Shown piece after piece: positions 22,611 to 36,000 of a DNA stretch of 64,000 nt. Each line of letters opens with the position of its first letter. The first letter of the stretch is position 1. The stretch is from Morella rubra (lineage: Eukaryota > Streptophyta > Magnoliopsida > Fagales > Myricaceae): NCBI GenBank assembly GCA_003952965.2, contig CM025850.1:2355580-2419579 (forward strand), written 5' to 3'. The notes beneath the pieces are model-generated. The model was given only the letters and a program-made list of their open reading frames with translations. It ran no database searches and was not told the DNA's origin. The translations under genes and the position numbers were made by a program.

Positions 22611-23268
22611 AAGACGGTCATTTTAGAATTGCACAACGGCAAAAGAAAAATTGACTATAAACAAAGACTTGAGAGTCCAATAAAATATTATCGCATAAAT
22701 TAATCAACTAATAGCAAAGGAAAAAAAAAAAATGCATGCTCTTAAACAATGACTTACAAGTCAATTAATATAGGACATGAGATCCTTGAATGTTGCACCA
22801 AATATAGGAGATCAAATATTTATTGACAAATTTGACTCTAAGTCACATATTTTAGTTAGGAAAGGCAGCCGCGGATTCAGATCTAAGTTTATAATTAGTT
22901 CCATCGGGAGACAGTGATTTTAGAATAGTACTGCAGAATATTGTCGTCTTCTCATGTGTGCCAGAACAAGTGAACAGCTCTTAAACAAAGACCCGCGAGT
23001 CAAAATAGCCCATTTGATTTTCGAATCTTCCACCAAGTAGTACTATTGGATCTATATCAAATATTCCAGCAATAGATGCTTCGAATAGCAGCGCTTCCTG
23101 TACTTTTAGCCGAAGCGATCATTACAATATGAGCAAAGGTTTCGCTACCCAAAAATAAGAAAAGATATAGATCTTTTTCCAACTAATTAAAGACCTAAAA
23201 GTAAACAGATTTAAACGAAGACTTGTAATGTCAAAGATTACCAACCAGTTCTTTGTCATTTTCTAGAA

Positions 23269-23271
<3 letters not shown>

Positions 23272-23321
<50 letters not shown>
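23272..23321. repeat. TA microsatellite
   Basis: About 25 uninterrupted TA units, the longest simple repeat in the window. It lies just beyond the truncated end of the transposase pseudogene. Confidence 0.95.
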
Positions 23322-23326
<5 letters not shown>

Positions 23327-23399
23327 ATGTCGGTGAGTAGATCATAAATAATATTCTTTCCCCCACCCAAAAAGAAAACTCAAGTCCCAATACTGTGAG

Positions 23400-24680
23400 T
23401 GAAAGGATTTAGAAATAAAATTACAAATATAAGACATATATATAAGGTTTACGTAAACATCATTTCCCGGTGACTTTCGACCCGGAATCAAAAGAGTCAT
23501 TAGTGAAAATGGGACCTTCATACACCTCCATGGGGGTAAATTATATGGAAACACAACGACCGGCCAAATACTGTATGCATTGCTCATGTTTCCGAACGGA
23601 TTGAACCCGTCAGAAGCAAGACCAAGGCGGACGTTGCGGGCATCTTGAGCAAACCAACGTGGTCCTTATCAAAATTCTTCCAAACCAATGAATCTGCAGG
23701 ATGCCTCAAACTCTCCCCATCATCGACCCGTTTTTTCCTTATGCCATCTCATGTCAATTGCTACATCTTTTGTGGTAAACAAACGTTTAAGTCTAGGGAT
23801 TAAAGGGAAATGACGCAACACTTTTCTGGGAATTCGATTGCGCAAATCATTTTCGAATTTCCACCGAGACACCCCACATACCGGACATTTGTCTAACTCA
23901 CTGTTTTCCTTCCAAAACAACACACAATCATTTTGACATGCATGGAATTTGTTATAACTAAACCCAAGATCCTTTCGCAATTGTTTCGCCTCGTAATACG
24001 ATCCCGGTAACGTCTCCCCCTCTGGCAATGCCTCCTTAATCAATTGTAATATCATATCAAATGCCTTAACCGACAACTTATTCTCCGACTTCACGTGCAA
24101 CAACCGGACCGTAAATGACAACTTACTAAACTTGGTACATCTAGGATACAATTCATGTTTTGCCTCTTCCCATAATTTATTAAGTGGTGTTGAAGCCTCC
24201 GGTCCCCAAGTGGGGGTTTCCTTAATATTAGGGTTCTCCGTTTCAACCCTTGCCGCCCCACCATCTAATCAGGCACGAACATCGGTTAACATTTCCTCTA
24301 TTCTATCAGAGTTATCTCCCTCTAAATCATCATCACTATATGGTAAGCTCGCACCGGACCTCTTGACTCAACTGTGAAGTAAGTTGAATACCCTCCCCGT
24401 GAAACACCCATGACTTATAGCTCACATCAAACCCATTAATGTATATAATGATCTTCCATTTTATCCAACACTTGAAACACTACATTTCTGCACTTCTGAC
24501 ACGGACATCTGATCTGACCCCGAGAGTCTACACAACGAGCAGCCATACCGACAAACCCACGGACCCCCTCCGAATACTTTTCACCAAACCGATTTTTCTC
24601 ATAAACCCAACTTTATCCATCGCCACCAATCTAAAAACATACACAAATTAAGTAATTCATAAACACCCAATCATTGTAAC
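23400..24680 (-). pseudogene. CACTA transposase (TNP2 type) pseudogene, N-terminal half
   Basis: Minus strand. Near 24640-24400: WVYEKNRFGEKYSEGVRGFV, the cysteine cluster RCPCQKCRN and (next frame) NGFDVSYKSWVFHGEG, matching the plant transposase-associated domain (Pfam Transpos_assoc). Then LYPRCTKFSKLSFTVRLLHV, LPEGETLPGSYYEAK, CQNDCVLFWKEN, CPVCGVSRWK and RIPRKVLRHFPLIPRLKRL (24150-23790), then DMRWH, LRHPADS (23700) and NAYSIWPVVVFPYNLPPWRC (23580-23520): the N-terminal half of TNP2-family transposase. Frameshifts near 24635, 24440 and 23700 and stops break it; the rest of the catalytic domain is lost after about 23420. TNP2 cuts CACTA ends. Not functional. Confidence 0.93.
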
Positions 24681-24767
24681 TTGACTTTAAACCCAGCTGA
24701 TAGGTCCTATCCCATTCAAGGTTGTGCATTTGGAGTTGACATCAGTTCATAACTTGTGTCCTCCATA

Positions 24768-24832
24768 CCCCCCCCCACTCCCCCCCAGTCCCCCCACACC
24801 TTCCTCCACCCACCCTCCCCCCCCCCACCACT
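24768..24832. repeat. Cytosine-rich low-complexity tract
   Basis: Runs of C up to 11 bases within a C/A/T-only stretch. Open frames across it are compositional artefacts. Confidence 0.9.
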
Positions 24833-25329
24833 CCCTTATTTTTTCCGCGAAAAAAATTCTGGCAGCATCTTCCCTCAGTCCCAAATACACGCACCAGCTC
24901 GCCTGCCGAATGTCCGCAAAACGTCGTCATCAACGATTGTTGTATGACGTCATACACCAATGCTGGTAGTATACCCAGAAGACAAAAGGTAGATAATACC
25001 GAATTTCCTCTAAGATTGGACAGGACACAAGTATCAAACTCGTCCAACCACGAATACACAATATCAAACTGTCCATATTGTGGACAATTCAAGGGTTATT
25101 AACGCGATAAACGCATAATTTATCGCGTCTTAACCCTTGAACTGGTCTACGGGTACACACATTTTATCAAGGGTTATTACGCGATAAACTCAAACATAAC
25201 AAGTCAAAAACACTCAATATTCATCCTCCATGCTTCTCAAAACTTCATGATTCATTTTCAGAATTCAAGCACTTCAATAATTAAATATGAGAATATAATA
25301 AAATAACATCAAAAGGTCAATAAATTGCA

Positions 25330-26670
25330 ATTTGCCCTAACTGGCGATCGATCGTTGTTATAATGACGATCGATGGATGTTCACCGATCGATCGTCATTA
25401 TAAAGACGATCGATCGGTGAACCTCCATCTAAAAAACGATCGATCGCCAGAATATGGTGATCGATTGTGAGTAACCCAGATCGACAAAATAGCTTGCCAG
25501 CCTCCCACGCACTCAAATCCACGCCCAAAACAATCACAAATCATCCTCATGCAATACCCATTCCAATATACATATTAAAAACACTCTAAGAAGCTTTAAT
25601 CAACACAAATCCAATCCACAAGACCCACGAATAGAAAAATAAAAAATAACACCAAATAACCGACAAAATCAATCAAAAATCGTAGTGTAGGTTGAGGACA
25701 TTACCTTTTGCACGAAATGTAGATCAAAACGAACTAGATTCACACTAAAATTTCACAAATGTCGCCCAAATTTTCAACACTCACCCCGTTAAAAAACCAA
25801 TGAATTTGAACTTGGGCTTAACCTTAAGGACTTCTAAACACTCTCACAACTAAAATGACGGTATTTAGACAAAATTAAAGAGAAAAATGGCTCCTTCCGC
25901 AAGTCTCTAGTTTCCTCTTGCCGTGGGTGTGTTTTTGCTCCACCCACAGCTTTAGACCATTTTTGGGATATCAAGCGCGATAAACAACGATCAATCGGTC
26001 AAGTATACCATCGATCGGTATCAGCCAAAAAATTCCCGCCAGATTCTTATACCGACGATCAGGTAATATTACCAGTCGATCGTTTGAAGAGATAAAAACG
26101 CCTCTATGAAGACCCAAAATTAACAGTCCATTGTACAAAATTAATTAAACGGAACACCGTGATTACGATCGATCCCCAATAATAGCGACGATCCGGTGGG
26201 TTCTAAATTATTAGAAAATTGTTTTTGGCCTAACAAATGACTTAATTATTTAAATTAATTGACTTATAATATCATATTAATGCGTATCTCAAATACGTAA
26301 ATTATAATCATGTGTTAAATAAGCTTTATATCACTAGTTTATGACATCTTAATACCTTGCTCATACTAACACAAACAAAATACATCTATGTTGCAATATG
26401 TATAACTTATAAATGCTTTCTTAAAAATATGATATGTACCTTGATTATGTTTTTTTTTGTTAATCAAAATACATCCTAACCTACTTTGTTAAATATATAG
26501 TTCTATGTTCTAATAATTTAAACTCACATTATTTTAAAAAAATGAGGGTTATATTTAAAACTAATGTAGCGATCGATCGGTGTATATAACGATCGATTGG
26601 TTAGTGCACCCAAACGACGACTGATAACACCGATGGATCGGTGTGCACTTAGTCGATCGGTAATTTAGTT
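25330..26670 (-). mobile_element. CACTA 5' subterminal region with GATCGATCG arrays (copy D)
   Basis: Lies upstream (in minus sense) of the TNP2 pseudogene. CGATCGATCG and near variants cluster at 25345-25490, 25980-26200 and 26570-26670. A splice-donor-like GCAAAAG/GTAATG sits on the minus strand near 25705 in a position similar to the leader donor of the other copies. The element's right terminus (TAGTG) was not found. 24840-25330 has two copies of a GGGTTATTA-CGCGATAAAC phrase (25090, 25170) but no gene. Confidence 0.65.
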
Positions 26671-26999
26671 GCAAAACAAAAAAATAAAAAACGATTTATT
26701 GTTAAATTCTTTATATTAGTTATTTGATAAACCACTTATTTCGTTATTTTTGCCGACCAAAGGGTATATTGGTTATTTTACTTATATAAGTGTCGATAAA
26801 TAAATACAAATAGAAAAACACGTACATGGTAATCAAAGTTTCTTCTTGCATATCCACAGATAAACAGAAAATGTCTCAAATACGTAAATAAAAAAACCAA
26901 ATCCAAATAAACACAAATGTCTCAAACAGATAAATAAAACCATAAATCAAAATGTATGTCCCAAATAGATATAAAAAAAACATAACATAAAAAACATCA

Positions 27000-28231
27000 C
27001 AAAAAGTCACGTCATCAGGAATATCTCCGGGAATCCTCTGTGGATCTGCCTCCATCTTGAAATCATCCAGAGTCTTTTTAATTTCTTCCAGCTACTCGTT
27101 GACATCCGCTATATGAGCCACGACCGACTTGTTGCGCAGCATTGTCACAGTGCACTCCCCATCGAAGGCGGTCCAGAGCTCCTTCAGCTGCTCCTCTAAT
27201 GACTGCATCTGCCTCTCAACAGGCTGTAGAGTGGCCTTCATAGTCGCGCCGACACGGCTGTCGAAGTCCGCAAATAGCTAAGCCATCCATGGAGGAGGCA
27301 CTGCAAGTGCTCCCGTCTCCATAGGTGCCTCTGACGCTGATGTCGAAGGCCGCGATGCCTCCTCTACGGCCGCTGTTGCTCTACGAGCAAACCGTCGAGT
27401 CAATGCCCCCTACTGGCCCCGGCTCTTGGACAGAGTCAACTTGTTCAGCGCGCTCTTAACATCCTTACGTGTATCCGATGCAGCGATCACGACTCCCCGA
27501 GAAACGAGGAACTGAGTCAGAAACACGCCATATGGGAGGCTATATTCCTTAATTTCCCAAACCTCATCCATAATCAGCTCGAACATGTACAACGGAAAAT
27601 CTATCCGGCGTCTGCTGACACAATAAGAGCATGCACTGAGCTCTAGTAAACGGGCACTCGGTAGAATGACTTCTACCATCGACGTTCGGCGTCCAAATAA
27701 GGTGCAAAATCCACCAAAAACTCACTGAAGTCACTCTGTTTGATTATGCTGCCCACCACTGCTGAGGTCTTCCCAGTCATCAGCGTACACAAATCCTGCT
27801 CTGATGTCCTCTGTTCATCATTCAGCGGTACCGCCGGGAAACAGGGGCTCTCGGGCAGGGGGCAGTTTAAGAAATCGACAATGACGTCTGCTGAGAATAA
27901 GAACTGCACGCCCCGCACCTCTAGCTGCACCTCAGGTGCTCCATCTACCGATACGAGTGCACAGAAGAAATCTTGCACAACTGCGTCCACGCAAAACCCT
28001 TCAGTCCACGAGAGCTGGTGAATAAACCCTTGGTACTCGAAGAGTTGGTAAGGGAGTGCTCCTCATACAATAACTGATCAAAATCAGATAGCGTCACAGG
28101 ACGCTCTTTGGCCACTCGCCGCCCCCTCAGGTACTCCATTCGCCTCTCCCAAGGTCATCATGTATCACGACTTCATTGCTCTTGGACGACGATCCCGTCC
28201 CGGTTCTCATTGTGCGTGCACGCTTAACTCT
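27000..28231 (-). pseudogene. Plant transposon protein with C-terminal coiled coil, cut by the gap
   Basis: Minus strand, starting inside the gap. Blocks in order: RVKRARTMRTGTGSSSKSNE, LFEYQGFIHQLSW (after a frameshift), GFCVDAVVQDFFCALVSVDG, EVRGVQFLFSADVIVDFLNC, SEQDLCTLMTGKTSAVVGSI, then PSARLLELSACSYCVSRRRI and FPLYMFELIMDEVWEIKEY, RKDVKSALNKLTLSKSRGQ, a TAG stop near 27411, and beyond it a helical tail (MKATLQPVERQMQSLEEQLK) ending at about 27020. It resembles the Pfam 'putative plant transposon protein' domain. Length and coiled coil suggest a gag- or TNPA-like binding protein, but the function is unknown. At least three frame breaks. Confidence 0.75.
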
Positions 28232-29183
28232 NNNNNNNNNNNNNNNNNNNNNNNNNNNNNNNNNNNNNNNNNNNNNNNNNNNNNNNNNNNNNNNNNNNNN
28301 NNNNNNNNNNNNNNNNNNNNNNNNNNNNNNNNNNNNNNNNNNNNNNNNNNNNNNNNNNNNNNNNNNNNNNNNNNNNNNNNNNNNNNNNNNNNNNNNNNNN
28401 NNNNNNNNNNNNNNNNNNNNNNNNNNNNNNNNNNNNNNNNNNNNNNNNNNNNNNNNNNNNNNNNNNNNNNNNNNNNNNNNNNNNNNNNNNNNNNNNNNNN
28501 NNNNNNNNNNNNNNNNNNNNNNNNNNNNNNNNNNNNNNNNNNNNNNNNNNNNNNNNNNNNNNNNNNNNNNNNNNNNNNNNNNNNNNNNNNNNNNNNNNNN
28601 NNNNNNNNNNNNNNNNNNNNNNNNNNNNNNNNNNNNNNNNNNNNNNNNNNNNNNNNNNNNNNNNNNNNNNNNNNNNNNNNNNNNNNNNNNNNNNNNNNNN
28701 NNNNNNNNNNNNNNNNNNNNNNNNNNNNNNNNNNNNNNNNNNNNNNNNNNNNNNNNNNNNNNNNNNNNNNNNNNNNNNNNNNNNNNNNNNNNNNNNNNNN
28801 NNNNNNNNNNNNNNNNNNNNNNNNNNNNNNNNNNNNNNNNNNNNNNNNNNNNNNNNNNNNNNNNNNNNNNNNNNNNNNNNNNNNNNNNNNNNNNNNNNNN
28901 NNNNNNNNNNNNNNNNNNNNNNNNNNNNNNNNNNNNNNNNNNNNNNNNNNNNNNNNNNNNNNNNNNNNNNNNNNNNNNNNNNNNNNNNNNNNNNNNNNNN
29001 NNNNNNNNNNNNNNNNNNNNNNNNNNNNNNNNNNNNNNNNNNNNNNNNNNNNNNNNNNNNNNNNNNNNNNNNNNNNNNNNNNNNNNNNNNNNNNNNNNNN
29101 NNNNNNNNNNNNNNNNNNNNNNNNNNNNNNNNNNNNNNNNNNNNNNNNNNNNNNNNNNNNNNNNNNNNNNNNNNNNNNNNNNN
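28232..29183. other. Assembly gap
   Basis: 952 unknown bases. It truncates the start of the pseudogene to its left. Nothing can be said about its content. Confidence 1.
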
Positions 29184-29869
29184 TATAAATTCCAATACAA
29201 GATCAATCTACAATATAATATCTTTAAAAATTTTCACCAACAGTTTATAAATTCAAATAAAATATTCACACTCCTGTTAAAATTTCTACAAATTTTGAAA
29301 AAAATTTGATGCCTTTAGTTTTGTATCACATGAGATGGTTTTGTATGTATGTACCGGTTATGTATGCACCTATGGATCCATAAGGCACCATGATCTTACA
29401 TCCTTATATAATAAGTATTTTTTGAATTCGTCCGCCCGCAAAAAGAAAAAAAGTATTTTTTAAATTTCTCCAATGTAGACCAAAATTTCTGAAATTATTC
29501 AGGTTATGTCAAAATTGGGTAGATTACAATTTACCCTGGATTTGTTGAAAGAAATATGCTCCAGAACCTCAAGAATCAACTTAATTTGTCGCCGATCATA
29601 TGCAAGACTACACTACAAGAGTTATCACTTTTAGTGACGAAACGAATTTCATCAGTAAAAGTGAATTTTTTCTGACCCAATATTTTTTTGTCACTAAAAG
29701 GCTTGTTTTTAGTGACGAAAGCTTATTTCGTAACAAATTTCAACACAAAAAGTATTATCCGTGATGAAATTTAATTTTTGTCGCGAAAAGTAAATTTATG
29801 GTGACCAAAGTTAATTTTGTCACGAAAAAAACAAATTTAAAATGTTAAAATAGGAAGAAAAAAAATATA

Positions 29870-30075
29870 TAATTTTTTACTCACGAACTACTATAGATTT
29901 TGCACTTTGCACCCTAAATTATCAATTTTGAGACTTGCATCTTATTACTACTAATTTCAGACATTTAGCACTATCTATTATATTTTTAGACTAAAATGAC
30001 AATAATGCCCATAACCCACTTTACATATATTGAGATATTGTTGTTAGTTCATTAAATTGTCTGGGGTATTATAGT
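29870..30075. repeat. MITE-like insert related to the fold-back cluster at 45.7 kb
   Basis: TTTTGCACTTTGCACCCTAA, GACATTTAGCAC and CCACTTTACATATATTGAG match 45735-45890 closely. Only the left arm and centre are present here. Confidence 0.7.
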
Positions 30076-31044
30076 CGGACGAAATGGTCATCACGTCGTT
30101 CGATCGTCTATGTAGATGATAGATCAGCTAAAATTTTAAGTTAAAAAAATATTTAGGGGACGCAAACGTCCATCAGAAGGAGCGGAAGGCTTTTGTGATG
30201 AAACATTTCGTGATCATGATGATCGATCCTTTAATGTGACAATCGATCATCCCAAATTTAAAACTAAATAAAAAAATATAGTGATGAAAACCTTTGTCCC
30301 AATAATTATAAAGATCAAGGTGATGAAACCTGTCATCACACAGAGGATCGTCCAGTTTGACGACCCATCGTCTTCCAAAAATACCTTGGCACTTTAACCG
30401 TTTGATTTTCTTGCATAGGCCTGCATGGTAGACATGTGACACATTAAGAATCTCCCAAATTGGACGATTGGTCAGCTTAGTAGACAATCAATCGTCTATA
30501 ACTGACATATGTATGCAAATGGTTAATTCTATGTCTTTTCATAACTAACACTTTTTGAATGGACATTTGATCATCCAAGATAGATGATCGATCAGTTTGC
30601 TAGTAAAAACAAAAAATAGAAGTTCGCCATGTGCAATGCTGGTCGTCCAATCCTCACATCTTACGGTCGCACGGGATGTGGAATGATAGAAAGAATCCAA
30701 ACGTCATTTTTCTCAACATCTTAAACTCACTCAAAATGCTCTCAAACTCTCCACGGCAAAACAAGTATGTATTTTTGTTAAGTTTTTACCGATTTTAAAT
30801 GTTTAGTTTTCGTTCGTGTTTTACATTGTTTAGAATGTTTTGGGTGTGTTTTGGTTGAGAAATGCGAGTTTTGCATTCCTGGATTTTGGGTCATCATCCT
30901 CATGTCGATTGATCATTTAGTTGAGACGTCCAATCGTCTAGTAAACTCACAATTTTATAATTTGAATAATCTATTGTCCATTTGGACGATGGATCACTTT
31001 ATCAAACTATCAAACGTCTATTAAAACACTTTGTTTCGCATACA

Positions 31045-31241
31045 AGGATGATCAAACGCCTAAAGTGATGATCTGATGCTAAATGAACGATCAATCGTTT
31101 CGTGAAACACGTCGTGTCACTCGTCAATCGATCCATTGTCAATTGAGACGATAGATCATCAAATTTAAACACTACAATTAACAATATATGTTGTCGATCA
31201 TTTGGGTAAATGATCGGTCGCTTGACCTAAACTTTGTGATA
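31045..31241. repeat. Direct repeat flanking the gypsy fragment (partner 32390-32580)
   Basis: About 190 bases beginning ATCAAACGCCTAAAGTGATG and ending GACCTAAACTTTGTG occur on both sides of the gypsy fragment with only a few differences. A more diverged third version is at 38205-38365. It belongs to the CACTA subterminal region. Confidence 0.88.
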
Positions 31242-32388
31242 TGAACCTCGCCAAGAATAGCGAACCCAACAATGAAAGGGAACCCAAGATCATTCTAGGA
31301 TGATTCGAATGGAAGACCTCGACCGTTTTTGGAAAACAAGAACCTTGGTATAAGGAAGACGCCACAAACGGTGATGGAAATTTTTGATAAGTCAAGTTGA
31401 ACGCCACGGGAAATCCCGATAAGTTCGAGTAGTTCTTCAAAGAACCAAAGAGAATAAATCCTCACAATTTTGATTAATCAATGTCTGCCGAATTACAAAG
31501 CAAAAGCTCCTATTTAAAGGGCTAAACATTACAAGAAAATAACCCTAACAAGAAACCTAATTAAACCCGATAAGATAAGGAAATAATTTCTACAGCCTAA
31601 AACACACAAAGCAATTTAGGAAGCCTTGCTTGCTGGACTCCAAAAGAAGCGCAAGCCATAAAAAGGAAGGATAGAATAGAGATCCTTCTAGAAGAGCTCC
31701 AAAAATATTTCCAACTTGAAGCTAATTTGGGCGCCTAAAATAGAATCCTTCTAGGACCCAGATTCTTTCCAACTGCTTAGCCTTGACCGAATTCTTCTAG
31801 AACTTGAATCAAGGTGACCATTCTTTGTGGTAATGGAACATTTCGCTTCCACGAATTTGCTTGAGCCCATATCTTGAATAAGTCCATTGAGTACATCATT
31901 GAACTTCTTTGCTGCTGGGTCCAATCAATTGAATTATTTCGAGATCCCCACGGTCCCCATTCACCTCCCCTTGAAAGGACTCCCCTCAAATCATCACCTA
32001 CATCAAAAGGACCAAATCAGTAGCATTAAAAACTAACTTGTTAAAGGAGATGAATCAATACGAATTTGCTTGAGCCCATAAGTCTTGAATAAGTCATTGA
32101 GTACATCTTGAACTTCTTTGCCCGTGCTCTTGTAACCGGCCCAATTGGACTTGAAGAAATCCTTCGAAACGATCATTCCCCTCTTCTTGAAAAGGATTTG
32201 CCCTCAATCATCACCTACATCAAAAGGACTCAAATCAGTAGCATTAAAAGTGGCACTTACATTGTACTTACCAGGTAAATCGAGCTTGTAAGCGTTGTCA
32301 TTGATGCGCTCGAGAACTTGGAAAGGACCATCCCCTCTTGGGAGCAATTTGGAACTCTTTTCGTCAGGAATCTTTCTTTTCTGATGCT
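31242..32388 (-). mobile_element. Ty3/gypsy 3' fragment: integrase C-terminus and LTR
   Basis: On the minus strand 32388-32200 encodes the conserved gypsy integrase tail: [20 protein letters not shown], then [15 protein letters not shown] and [10 protein letters not shown]. To its left (31830-31242) is LTR-like DNA with a minus-strand TTTAAATAGG TATA. A segment of about 190 bases is tandemly duplicated (31845-32035 and 32060-32260: GAATTTGCTTGAGCCCATA...ATCATCACCTACATCAAAAG). Confidence 0.85.
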
Positions 32389-33058
32389 AAAGTGATCAAA
32401 CGCCTAAAGTGATGATCTGATGCTAAATTAACGATCAATCGTTTCGTGAAACACGTCGTATCACTCGTCAACCGATCCATTGTCAATTGAGACCATAGAT
32501 CATCAAATTTAAACATTGCAATTAACGATATATGTTGTCGATCATTTGGGTAAATGATCGGTCGCTTGACCTAAACTTTGTGTGAGTCCATGGACAACCC
32601 AAAAGGAGGAGTAAATTGTGTTTTAATAAAAATTTAAGACTTTTTGCAAGATAAGCAAAGATGGATATTCAAAAAGAGTTCAGCACCAAACAATCACAAT
32701 ATAAGGCAAATAAAAGAGAGTAAGAGATAAGAGATAATATTGATATTTTTAGGTGGTTCGGCCAACTTTGCCTACGTCCACCCCTAAGATTATTCCCTTC
32801 CTTGGGCTTTCTCTACCATTGACCAATAATAATCAGACCTTAGCTTTCAAATGCTAAGTAACTTTTACAAGCATTTTTCGAGCTCACGTTTTAACTCACA
32901 CTTCAAATCCTAACAACTCAATGTAGGATTTCTTCTATCCTCATGCATAGGCCGAAGTGTATCGTCACACTCAAAACTTTTACAATGGATGGATACATGA
33001 AAATAATAAAGAAGGGCTATTTAATACAAATGTGCAAGGGTAAAGCACAATGATGAAT

Positions 33059-36000
33059 AGAGGTGTTAAAAAATCACCCGATTCGACTCACTGACCCGGA
33101 TTCGACTCGACCGGGTTGAGTGGAGTCAGATCCAAATTCGAAGTTAGACAGTTTTTATAGAAAAAAAAAACATTTATTCGGGTTGGAGTCGAATATCCAT
33201 ATACAAATCTGGTTTTCACTGACCCGAGCCGAATCCTGGGTTTTAGTTAAACGCACGTTTAACTTCCCCCTTCTCCTTTCTTCACGATTCACCCCCTTCT
33301 CATTTTCAATTTTACTCTCCTAGCACCCTTCAAAAAAAACGTTACCCTAACACTTAACAGTGAGGTCTTGCCCATTGCTGCCGCCATCTTCCCCCCCCCC
33401 CCATCCCCCCACAGCCTATCTCAGTGACCTCATTGCCCTCAGGTAATTTTTTAATGTTGTTTTCTTCATTATAAAATTTATTATTAGATTATAAAATTCA
33501 TGTGTCACTTGCTGTTGTTAATTCTGAATTCTGATTTGAAGTTATTGTAGATATTATGTGAAGACTTGGAGTATTGGTTGTTGCCTTGCTACCTTGTTGT
33601 TCATCGTTGCTCGGGTCAGTGTCTATTTTGGTATTTTATAAATTATTAATAAATATAATTATATGGAGATTGGAGGTCAGGGCTTACTGAATTGGTTTAT
33701 TGGTTCTATTGTGTTGGAGATTGGAGATTGGGTTGCTGAATTGGTTTATTGGTTGTTGGCTTGCTGATTTGCTACATATATCCTGTTGGCTTATGAATTA
33801 GTTGTTGTATTATATGAATTGGTTTCGTGGGTTGCTGTATTATATGAATTTGTTTATTTCTCTGATTTTATACTATACATATATAATATATCAGAAAAGT
33901 ATTGATTTGATTTGGCTATGTAAAGTTGTAAACTATATAAAGAAGTACTGAAAAATCTGTTTATAGTTGCTGAAAAATATAGTTGGTTTATTTAATTTGA
34001 TTTGCTATATATAGTTGCTAAAAAATGTATTTATCTTTGGTAAAAAAAAAAAGTTGCTGAAAAATATAGTTGTTTTATTGATTTGATTTACTATGTATAG
34101 TTGTGGAAAAATTTGTTTATCTTTGCTGATTTGGTTGCTGATTAATGATTTGGTTGTTTATCACATTTGTTGAATTGGGTTGTATAATTTAACAAATGGA
34201 ACAAATTAACTTTGATAATTTGGGTACCCCTACTAGTACTCCTGAAATGGGTGGTAGTGGTACCCCTGAAACTGGTAGTACCTCTACTTCGGGTGCTGGA
34301 TCTTTCCAAATCGAACATTCCTATGTCTCCCGTTATTGAGCTTGATGCAGAGGCAGAAGGGGCCTTCTGCTACTCAACCAAATCGTGGTGGGCAACCGCC
34401 ATTACCTAGAAGGCAGTCCAATAGATCTAAGGCATGAGATCATTTCACAAGATTACCGATTGGTGGTGGTAAACTCCCGAAGTGTACATGTAACTATTGT
34501 GGGCAGAGTTTTAATTGTCACTCCAAATTACAAGGCACTTCATCTTTGCTCAATCATCTAGATAGTTGTTCTAAGTATCTTTATATCAAAGGAAAGACAA
34601 ACAAGAGGCAATCTCACTTAAGCTTTGAGTCTAAGAATAGTGGGGAAAGTAAAGATATTACATTGGCCAAGTATAGTGAGAAAAAGATTAGGGCAACCCT
34701 TGCTAAGATGGTTGTGGTAGATGAATTGCCCTTCTTGATTGTAGAAGGTCTTGGGTTTAAGGAATTTGTGAAGACTCTTGAGCCTAGGTTTCCCATACCC
34801 TTTTGCTATACAGTGATGAGGGATGTTACGAAGCTCTTCTAAGGGAGAAAGAGGAGTTGAAGGCTATGTTTTTTACTTCAGGGCAGAGGGTTTGTTTAAC
34901 TACTGATATGTGGACTTCGATCCAAAATATCAATTACATGTGTGTTACTAGACATTTCATTAATAGTAGTTGGAAGATGCACAAAAGAATCCTAACATTT
35001 CATAAGATTCAAGATCACAAAGGGGCAATGATTGAGAGAGAATTAGAGAGTGTATGCTTGAATGAGAAATCTCTAAATTTCTTACTATCACTGTTGACAA
35101 TATCACTACCAATGATAATGCCATTGATTGGTTGAAGAAAAGAACCTTGACCAGTGATCAAACTATTTGTGGTCATGATTTCATTCATATGAAGGTGTAG
35201 TGCACACATATTGAATCTAATTGTCAATGAGGGGTTGAAAAAAACTTGATGAGTCTGTCATTAAGGTTCGAAACTTGGTAAAGTATGTGAAGTCTTCTCC
35301 TGCTAGGTTAGCAAAATTTAAAACTTGTGTGTAGAAGAAAAGAATCCAGTGTGGTTTATCTTTGTGCATTGATGTTCCAACTAGATGGAACTCCACTTAC
35401 CTCATGTTGAATGTTGCTGAAAAATATCAGAAAGCCTTTGAGCTATTGTAGGGGGATGATGGGCATATATATAATTATTTGAATGAGAATGGGCCAGATA
35501 GGAGAGGATTGAGAGCTCCTGATGATGATGATTGGAAAAGGGTTAGAACTTTTGTGAGATTTTTGCAAATTTTCTATGATGTTACGATGTGCCTCTCTAG
35601 TTCAATGTATGCCACTTCTAATTTACATTTTCAAGCAGTCTCTTACATTCATACTCACTTGATGGCATATTGTGATAGTCATGATGATTTGTTGAGTGCC
35701 ATGGCTTTTAGAATGAAGTTGAAGTATGAAAAATATTGGGGAATGTTGAAAAGATCAATAGGCTCTTGTTTGTGGCTGCTATCCTTGATCCACGTTACAA
35801 GATTGTCACCCTAGAATTTTGGTTCAAGAAGGTTATGGGTGTTGAGGAAGGGGAAAAATTTATTGAGATCTTGAAAGTGGATGTTGAGCGTTGTATAGGC
35901 ACTACAATGATGGGTTATCTTCAGTTGGCCTTAGGATGGGCAGTGAAACTAGTGATGACTATGACTCTCAAAGCAGTGGCAGCACAATGGGGAGGGAAAG

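Noticed and set aside
24724..25092. Pro-rich and Gly-rich open frames
   Set aside because: Translations of the C-rich tract on each strand.
28127..29309. Long open frames of 320-377 codons
   Set aside because: They are made almost wholly of the unknown bases of the assembly gap.
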